Under the pieces are notes generated by a model. The model was given only the letters and a program-made list of their open reading frames with translations. It was not told where the DNA came from and made no database searches. From Anastatus disparis (Eukaryota > Arthropoda > Insecta > Hymenoptera > Eupelmidae): a stretch of 64,000 bases of DNA. The DNA is taken from contig JAFFSR010000347.1 of assembly GCA_017163975.1 (NCBI GenBank), positions 6,562,001-6,626,000 of the forward strand, given 5' to 3'. The position numbers and the translations under genes were made by a program. Of this stretch, positions 56,309-64,000 are shown piece after piece (position 1 is the first letter of the stretch; each line of letters begins with the position of its first letter).

Positions 56309-56797
56309 CTACAGTGGGAATGTAAAAAACTCCTTATCCGTATCATGAGCTAGAAAAAAAAAGATAATTAATTTTCTAAACAATATTATATTAAATTTAA
56401 AGACATTATTACTTACGTCTACGAAAAGACCATATAGCAGACTGAATGCCAATATGCATATCGTCTAAGCAATAAATAAGATCACTTATATCTGAAAAAA
56501 ATTGTATAAAAAATTGTAATCATTTATATTATTAAAACATTAAAAAGTGTTCTTACCTAAAATAAATTTTTTTTTGTTGAAAGTAATTTTTTCATTTTTC
56601 TTTTCAAAACTTTCCCTTTTTCTACTCCACGCAACTTATCAATCACTGAAATGATAGTTAAAAAAAATTATATTACATTTTTAAATAAAAATTTGTTATC
56701 AAAATGTTAATATTTAATATTTAAATTAGATTTATTCTACATGATATTAGTTGATTAAAACAATTTTTAACTTACCATACTTAATTAATTTTGACAT
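56309..56797 (-). CDS. Spliced small protein, 71 aa, four exons
   Basis: Exons 56,797-56,776, 56,634-56,557, 56,491-56,417 and 56,349-56,309 join in phase (216 nt including TAG). The product begins MSKLIKYVAWSRKRES, is basic in the first half ('FEKKNEKITFNKKKF') and has a hydrophobic/acidic middle (ILDISDLIYCLDDMHIGIQS) with C-terminus 'PHDTDKEFFTFPL'. Donors are GTAAG in all three introns. Exon 2 uses the AG of GATAAG. An AG 11 bp upstream (TTTCAG) with a better pyrimidine tract gives another open frame, MSKLIKYVIDKLRGVEKGKV and on, that stops exactly at the exon end (TTTTAG), a 36-aa product. Either could be real. The consistent phases downstream favour the 71-aa form. No domain recognised. 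Confidence 0.6.
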
Positions 56798-56953
56798 TCT
56801 TAAAAACTTAAACTTTATTATATATTATAAATATATATATTTCTGTTTTTGTATACAGTTAATTGTAAACAACAATTACAAATATAAATAGCAATTGGTA
56901 TGAGTAAGTTGATAAATAAATTACATACAGGACGAGAACTTTGAGAATCTTAA

Positions 56954-57083
56954 GGCTCGAATTTATAGTTGACACTCGACACTCTATTTCTACGTTTATA
57001 AGGAACACGAAACCATGGAACATTAATTTCTGTGGAATGAGAACTGAGTGGTAAGTGTTAGATATCAATTATAAATTCAAGCC
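56954..57083. mobile_element. Hairpin MITE Q, copy 2 (TAA target)
   Basis: 130 bp, GGCTCGAATTTATAGTTGAC at left with imperfect inverse at right, TAA on both sides (56,951-56,953; 57,084-57,086). Same family as Q1. Confidence 0.75.
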
Positions 57084-57254
57084 TAAGTGATACTGGATAG
57101 TTCTACCTTTTTCTAATTATGAAAATAAATGATGGCATAGTTCTAATTTATACATATATATATATTTTCATTAAATATTTTTATTGCGTCAACTAAATTC
57201 ATATATAATAATATAGTAATTTATACATAGTAATATAAAGTAATATGTTATAAA

Positions 57255-57959
57255 GTGTTATTTATTACGTAAATAATTTTATATTTAATAATTTTTTATT
57301 TTAGTAACAGGAAAAGTCGCACGGAAAGAAATTAATAATCACCTTTTCTGCTAAATATTGCCCTTGAATTGAGTAGGTGAAATATCAGTCTGAGTACCAG
57401 AAAAAGACTCTAAGTTTTGCGAATTTCCACTCTTATTTTATAATATAATAGTACCAACATTGGTCCCTAAAATTCAAGCTATAGTACTGATTGAAATTAT
57501 GTCATCACTTTTTTTTCAAGTACCTTAGTACATGAATTAGATATAATTGATTTAGAACCTATTTTAACAATACTTTCTTTTCTACGTGCAATCTTCAGTT
57601 CTAGTAAACGTCAAATACTGTTTTCGATTATTTCATGGTTAGTGATTGAAACACATGATTTAAAAGAATGAATTCCTATCATATTTTTTTATTGATTGAA
57701 ATGCAATTTATAGTACTATAGTAGAACTAATTCTTAATTCATCAAGATATAATTTATATTTAAACAATATTTATGCACATTGTAACTTTGATAAATCTTT
57801 TTTTTAAAATATAAAAATTTAATTTAGTACAAAACTACAATATCAAATTTCATAAGTTGCAGCAATTATTATTATTTTAAAATTGGCAAATTTATACATG
57901 ATAATATAATATATGAGAATTCAACCGAGCGACGTTAGGAGCGAGGTATTTTTTGCTAG
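57255..57959. mobile_element. Repeat X, copy C (right part), ending in CTAG
   Basis: Matches X-A from ~17,255 to its end ('TAACAGGAAAAGTCGCACGG', 'AACATTGGTCCCTAAAATTC', 'GCGACGTTAGGAGCGAGG'). Ends in CTAG (57,956-57,959) followed by T and Sat-A. Neither the L1 nor the K3 insertion site is filled here. Confidence 0.75.
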
Positions 57960-60125
57960 TATTTAATTAAATTAGTAAAATATATTCTTGATTCAATAAT
58001 AACTTGATAGAAATAGTAAAATAATAAATATTTCATTGAGATAATAAAATATATTATTAAATATTAAAGTAATTTAATGGAAGTGTTAATATTATATTTA
58101 ATTAAATCAGTGAAATATATTCTTGTTTCAATAACAACTTAATAGAAATAATAGAATAAATATATCTGGTTTAATAAATATTTCATCAAAATAGTCAAAT
58201 ATATTATTAAACATTAAAGTAATTTAAGGGAAGTGTTGATAAAATATTTAATTAAATAAGTGAAATATATTCTTGTTTCAATAATAACTTAAAAGAAATA
58301 ATAGAATAAATATATTCGGTTTAATAAATATTTCATTAAAATTATCAAATATATTATTGAACATTAAAGAAATTTAATGAAGGTGGTAATATAATATTTA
58401 ATTAAATCAGTGAAATGTATTCTTGATTCAATAACAATTTGATAGAAATAATAAAATAATAAATATTTCATTAAGATAAACAAATATATTATTAAAGATC
58501 AGAGTAATTTAATAGAAGTGTTAATACAATATTTAATTGAATCAGTGAAATATATTCTTGATTCAATAACAATTTGATAAAAATAATAAAATAAATATAT
58601 TGGGTTGAATAAATATTTCATTAAGATAATCAAATATATTATTAAACATTACAGTAATTTAATGGTAGTGTTAATGTAATATTTAATTAAAACAGTGAAA
58701 TATATTCTTTTTTTAATAATAACTTGATAGAAATAATAGAATAAATATATTCGGTTTAATATTTATTTTATTAAAATAATCAAATATATTATTGAACATT
58801 AAATCATTTTAATGGAAGTGTTAATATAATATATAATTAAATCAGTAAAATATATTCTTGTTTTTATAACAGCTTGATAGAAATAATAGAATAAATATAT
58901 TCGGTTTAATAAATATTTCATTAAAATAATCAAATATATTATTGAACATTAAAGTAATTAAAGGGAAGTATTGATATAATGTTAAATTAAATCAGTGAAA
59001 TATATTCTTGTTTCAATAATAACTTTAAAGAAATAATAGAATAAATATATTCGGTTTAATAAATATTTCATTAAAATAATCAAATATATTATTGAACATT
59101 AAAGTAATTTAATGGGAGTGTTAATGTTATATTTAATTAAATCAGTGTAATAAATTCTTTTTTTAATAATAACTTGATGGAAAGAATAGAATAAATATAT
59201 TCAGTTTAATAAATATTTCATTAAAATAATCAAATATATTATTAAAGATCAAAGTAATTTAATAGAAGTGTTAATACAATATTTAATTAAATCAGTGAAA
59301 TATATTCTTGATTCAATAACAATTTGATAAAAATAATAAGATAAATATATTTGGTTTAATAAATATTTCATTAAGATAAACAAATATATTATTAAAGATT
59401 AAAGTAATTTAATAGAAGTGTTAATACAATATTTAATTGAATCAGTGAAATATATTCTTGATTCAATAACAATTTGTTAAAAATAATAAAATAAATATAT
59501 TGGGTTTAATAAATATTTCATTAAGATAATCAAATATATTATTAAAGATTAAAGTAATTTAATAGAAGTGTTAATACAATATTTAAATAAATCAGTGAAA
59601 TTCATTCTTGTTTCAGTAATAACTTGATAGAAATAATAAAATAAATATATTTGGTTTAAGAAATATTTCATTAAGATAATCAAATATATTATTAAACATT
59701 AAAGTAATTTAATGAAAGTGTTAATATAATATTCAATTAAATTAGTTAAACATATTCTTGTTTTAATAACAACTTGATAGAAATAATAGAATAAATATAT
59801 CTGGTTTAATAAATATTTCATCAAGATAGTCAAACATATTATTAAACATTAAAGTAATTTATGGGAAGTATTGGTATTATATTTAATTAAATCAGTGAAA
59901 TATATTATTGTTTTAATAATAACTTGATAGAAATAATAGAATAAATATATTCGGTTTAATAAATATTTCATTAAAATAATCAAATATATTATTGAACATT
60001 AAAGTAATTTAATGAAAGTGTTTATATAACATTTAATTGAATTAGTTAAATATATTCTTGTTTTAATAACAACTTTATAGAAATAATAGAATAAATATAT
60101 TCGGTTTAATAAATATTTCTTTAAA
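57960..60125. repeat. Sat-A satellite array 3 (150-bp unit)
   Basis: About 14 units. 'TGAAATATATTCTTG' recurs at 58,111, 58,261, 58,411 (variant), 58,546 and 58,695, showing a 150-bp period with occasional ~15-bp losses. The right edge ('TTTAATATCTGATTTTACGT') matches the satellite edge inside J1 and J3, linking free arrays to element J. Confidence 0.9.
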
Positions 60126-60310
60126 AAAATTTAATATCTGATTTTACGTTGCAGTGATTCAATTGAACGAATATGATATTTTCTTGATTCAATGAAACGC
60201 TTTTTTATATCCCTCAAAAAATAATTGGAATAATAAAATTTGAAATTAGATCTTTAAAATATTTTGAATTTCCGCGCCATCTAATTCATATTTTATTCAA
60301 GAGGTGGCTA
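60126..60310. other. J-related flank, no gene
   Basis: Resembles internal element-J sequence near the array edge for ~30 bp, then diverges. Confidence 0.4.
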
Positions 60311-60670
60311 CTACCTCAGTGGCGTTATCTGCAAGCGCAGAGACTTCAAATTATTTTGTATATAATGCCGACGAAAAGATTACTTATTAATTGTAATTTA
60401 TGCGAGCGAGTACACTGAGAAAAAAATTTAGTTGAGTCAATGAAATAAATTTAGTTATTAAATATTTTGTTGATAAAAATTAATTTTGATTGAAGTAGTA
60501 TGCAAGGTTATTAAATCACTGAAATACTTAGTTGGGATAAAAAAATTGATACCCAAGTTGAAAAAAATAAATATTATTTTAAAATAAAGAAAAATTCATT
60601 GTTTCGGTTAAATTATTTGCTTGATTTAATCAAATCAATTTCATTAAGGCAGCTGATAAAATTTTATAAA
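60311..60670. repeat. Duplicated flank plus truncated element J (J2)
   Basis: 360 bp closely matching 62,360-62,690: ~100 bp of shared flank ('GTTATCTGCAAGCGCAGAGA', 'AATGCCGACGAAAAGATTAC') then TA and the J terminus at 60,413. J2 stops at ~60,670 where Gypsy sequence begins. Confidence 0.8.
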
Positions 60671-60915
60671 CTACGGCATACCATCCAGCCGCGAACGGCA
60701 TGGTTGAGCGATGGCACCGTGATCTTAAGGCAGCATTGATGTGCCATATGGAAGGTCGAGATTGGACTAGAAACCTCTCGACTGTTCTATTGGGGTTAAG
60801 AACGCGTTTAAGAAAAGACACGGAGGCCAGTCAGCTGAATTTCTTTGCAGATCTTTTCTTGGCAGAGTTAAGAGAGTACATGAGGCAGGTTAAACCTGTA
60901 CCTGGAGTACAAAAA
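60671..60915 (+). pseudogene. Gypsy-type integrase fragment
   Basis: The plus-strand frame from 60,673 reads 'TAYHPAANGMVERWHRDLKA' and then 'LSTVLLGLRTRLRKDTEASQ', the conserved C-terminal part of the Gypsy/Ty3 integrase catalytic core. 'YHPxANGxxERxHRxLK' includes the region of the catalytic Glu. Similarity fades after ~60,850. Everything 5' (gag, protease, reverse transcriptase, RNase H, most of integrase) is missing, so it cannot integrate DNA. It begins abruptly at the J2 edge. Confidence 0.88.
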
Positions 60916-62121
60916 ACTCAGGAAAAACATTTTTTAATAATCTCTAGACATGAAAATGGCCGTAATTAGTAAAGGAATAATAAAAGATAAAATTAGATAT
61001 GTAGAAAGGTTGAAGCCAGCCATATTTTCTGGCTAATGAAATGGAGCACAAGAACTGAGCGAGGATAATAATAGAATAATGAAGAAAACGTCATAGACAG
61101 AAGCTCAGATTCATCGAATCCATAATGGGGAATTCGAAGAGCTCAGTAGCGAGCAAATACAGTACGTGACGCAAACAGGTAACGTGGCAACAGTGAAACC
61201 GGTAATAGCGAAAAAGATAAGGGTAATGGTAAAAAGAGAAGAGGTTTATACCCAACATTTTGAGGCGTAGAAAAATGGATAGTATAATATTGTATAGAAA
61301 AAATAATAATTGTAAAAATAATGAAAAGGGGTAATAAGAAAAGTTAGATTTTGTACAACAGTGTCTCACTTTAAAGAGAAATGTGATTAATTTATAGGCA
61401 ATATTGTAGTGCGTTATATTAATAATGTTTGTTTTTTTGTTATATATAGGTGAAGCTGATTGGGCTCTCCTCTGATATTTATATCGCTAAAGAGTACCGT
61501 CAGCCGAACCAAGATGTTTCTATTGCCGTATGCCGAGGCCTATTATATAAAATCAATGAGATGCATGATCTCACCAAAGGAAGCAGGCTACAATTATAAC
61601 TTTTAAGCAATTAGACCTTTAAAGGCATAAAAATGTAAATATGTAGTAAAAGTGTAAAAATGTAAATAATTTAGATTATAAAAGTAAAAAAGGTAATAAT
61701 TTGGATTAGGTGTGCATTGAATATAAGCATGTATGAGAATAAATGCATAATGCATACAATGTAAAATTGCACGAGCGAGAGTAATCGCATAAGATAAATG
61801 CATCTAGAAGAGTAATTGCGTGAAATTACACAAAATGTAAAATAACATAAACATACGAGTGCATGTGTGAGAATAAACACATATAAATTGTGAAAGTAAA
61901 AATGAGCACGTAAATGCATGTAGAAATGAAGGTATGGAATGACCGCAGGTGTGAATTGTATGAGTGAGAATAACCATAAGAACAAATGTAATTGCGCGAG
62001 TAATTATATACAAAAAATGTAAAAGAGATCACATGTAAAATAAAAAGTACCCACTCTTATGTAAAATAAAAATTAATTCCTGTTGATGTAAATAACCATG
62101 GATGGTTATTTAGGGAAATAC
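60916..62121. other. Probable Gypsy 3' region, degenerate
   Basis: Not AT-rich like the surroundings up to ~61,580, then a run of 'ATGTAAAA'-like words. No intact frame. Probably the decayed 3' end of pol and untranslated region of the same retroelement. Confidence 0.45.
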
Positions 62122-62359
62122 TGTGGGGGAGGGGGTAGTAAATGTCACGCGCACTGCGCAAGTAAGCGATCGGAAATTGAAGTCGTGGAGCGTTCTTGAC
62201 TTCAGGATAGAAAAGTACCTTGCTTTTTTCCCCCCCAGGTGAATACACGTATTATATATTAGGAAGCTTTTTTTTTTTTTATTTCAAGCACCTACCATCC
62301 ACCTATCCTTTCCGTATCAACAACTGCAGAATAGCTTCTACGAGGATAGAGACTATCAA
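62122..62359 (+). repeat. Candidate Gypsy LTR remnant
   Basis: Starts TGTGGGGGAGGGGG and contains a GC-richer U3-like part ('CACGCGCACTGCGCAAGTAA'). It ends at the duplicated flank. No second LTR is in the window, so the boundaries are provisional. Confidence 0.4.
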
Positions 62360-64000
62360 CTACCTCAGTGGCGTTATCTGCAAGCGCAGAGACTTCAAAT
62401 TATTTTGTATATAATGCCGACGAAAAGATTACTTATTAATTGTAAATTTATGCGAGAGTACACTGAAAAAAAAATTTAGTTGAGTCAATGAAATAAATTT
62501 AGTATAAATATTTTGGGAAAAATTGGGTGAGGGGGGGATTAAATCACTGAAATACTTAGTTGGGATAAAAAAATTGATACCCAAGTTGAAAAAATAAATA
62601 TTATTTTAAAATAAAGAAAAATTCATTGTTTCGGTTAAATTATTTGATTGATTTAATCAAATCAATTTCTTAAGGCAGCGGGTAAAATTTTAAAAATATT
62701 TATTTGTAACAATAGAATATGTTTGTAAATTATCTATATATTTTGTTACAGTAATTAAATATTTATTTTAGTAAATCGTTTGTTAAATTTACAAAATCTT
62801 TTATAACAATAAAAAAATATTGGTCAATCATCAATATAATATTTGCTTGAATTAACGGTCATCCGATTAAGTTAAAGAAGCTTATATTGTAAATAAATGC
62901 TTCACTAAGTTAATAACATTTGATCAGCATTTCAATAAAAATTACAATTAATTTAAAGAAATAGGTTCCTTAAAATCAACCAATCCGATTTCAATGAATT
63001 CACAAAAAGAAAACCAAAAAATTATTTTTTTAAAGTCAAGAAAGGTGCAACGTAAAATCAGATATTAAATTTTTTTCAAAGAAATATTTATTAAACCAAA
63101 TATATTTATTTTATTATTTCTATCAAATTGTTATTGAATCAAGAATATATGTCACTGATTTAATTAAATATTGTATTAATACTTCTATTAAATTACTTTA
63201 ATGTTTAATAATATATTTGATTATCTAAATGAAATATTTATTAAACCAAATATATTTATTCTATTATTTCTATCAAGTTTTGATTGACATAAGAATATAT
63301 TTCACTATTTCAATTAAATATTATAATACTTCTTCTAAATTACTTTGATGTTTAATAATATATTTAATTATCTTAATAAAATGTTTACTAATTCTAACGT
63401 ATTTATTCTATTATTTTTATCAAATTTTGATTAAAAGAAGAATATATTACATTGATTTAATTAATTATTATATCACCTTTATTAAATTACTTTACTGTTC
63501 AATAATATATTTAATTATATTAATGAAATATTTAATAATGTCAAAATTATTGTTTTATTCTTTCAATAAATTTTGAATAATAACAAAAAGATATTCCATT
63601 GTTTTAAATAAATATTGTATGACTTATATTAAATTATTTCACTGGCCTATGAAATACCTAATCATTTCAATTCAATATTTAGTTGCTTCGATGAATGCGT
63701 TTTTTCTCTTTATGAAATATATGATTGATTCTATGAAATATCTCATTGTCTTTTACTCAAATAATTTCATTACTATATTATAATTAATTGGATGCATTAA
63801 ATTAAATAAATTTTTAATTGATTCAAATATTTGATTTATTTTGTTCTATAAAATTATTTTATTACTTTTATTATTTAATTATATTGCGTCTATGAAATCA
63901 GTGATTAATTGAATTAATTATTATTTTTAACAATTAAATATTTTATTATTTATGTCCAAATTAAATATTTTGTTGTATTAATTAATTTCTTTATCAGATC
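62360..64000. mobile_element. Element J, copy 3, with flank duplication; runs off window
   Basis: Flank duplicate at 62,360-62,458, TA, then the J terminus at 62,461. Collinear with J1 through 'TAACGGTCATCCGATTAAGT', Sat-A in reverse orientation (~63,060-63,540) and 'AATTAATTTCTTTATCAGAT' at the very end. A short stretch near 62,510-62,545 is G-rich and garbled relative to J1 and J2. Confidence 0.8.

Noticed and set aside
57917..57959. Classical Helitron 3' hairpin before the CTAG end of repeat X
   Set aside because: Only a 3-bp ACC/GGT pairing was found, so the Helitron class of X is left tentative.
61603..62032. Overlapping His/Tyr/Phe-rich minus-strand frames
   Set aside because: They arise from the degenerate ATGTAAAA-like run downstream of the Gypsy fragment. 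Several frames are open at once and there are no motifs.

Overview
This is a very AT-rich, intron-bearing eukaryotic window made almost entirely of transposable elements and satellites. Nothing bacterial is present: there are no operons or ribosome binding sites, while GT-AG spliced mini-genes, a tRNA-derived SINE, Tc1, Gypsy and Helitron remnants, and long TA microsatellites all occur. An insect is likely. An AT-rich parasitoid wasp would fit, but that is inference and no gene here proves it.

Layout. 1-5.4 kb: copies of repeat family G (G1, G3), a TA-flanked insertion (H), a broken Tc1 transposase and a broken two-exon gene. 5.5-10.8 kb: a degenerate ~150-167 bp tandem repeat (Sat-B) split by a 3.3-kb long-inverted-repeat element (I) at a TA. 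11-14.5 kb: foldback elements E1 and F1, sitting on TA microsatellites, and repeat M1. 14.5-20.5 kb: repeats N1 and X-A, then a 150-bp satellite (Sat-A), with several TTAA-flanked hairpin elements. 20.6-29.8 kb: a decayed second copy of a Helitron-type Ulp1-like gene holding a SINE, then E2, F2 (containing G2, which contains L2) and M2. 29.8-36.8 kb: X-B abutting a broken Helitron whose minus-strand genes read Ulp1-like protease, 49-residue coiled-coil repeats, then Rep. 37.5-42.5 kb: a 5,029-bp near-palindromic element (P) with a perfect 9-bp target duplication. 44.2-50.3 kb: X-D with two nested TTAA/TAA elements (Q1, R), element S, and J1, a TIR element carrying Sat-A inside it. 50.7-56.8 kb: the only convincing spliced genes, namely an RPA70-like gene with one internal stop (minus), an 89-aa basic protein (plus), a 71-aa protein (minus) and a fourth broken frame. 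57.2-64 kb: X-C, another Sat-A array, a Gypsy integrase/LTR remnant between duplicated flanks, and J3 running off the end.

How it fits together. Most boundaries can be read directly because paralogous copies in the same window supply empty sites: L1, K1, K3, the hAT-like MITE in E1, H, I, L2, R and the piggyBac-like MITE in N1. The window is therefore a readable stack of nested insertions. The likeliest new biology lies in element P (82-bp and 302-bp arrays carrying a GTCGC box, polarity flipping at the centre), the Ulp1-coiled-coil-Rep Helitron, the TTAA foldback superfamily (K, L, R), and the compact spliced cluster around the RPA-like gene.
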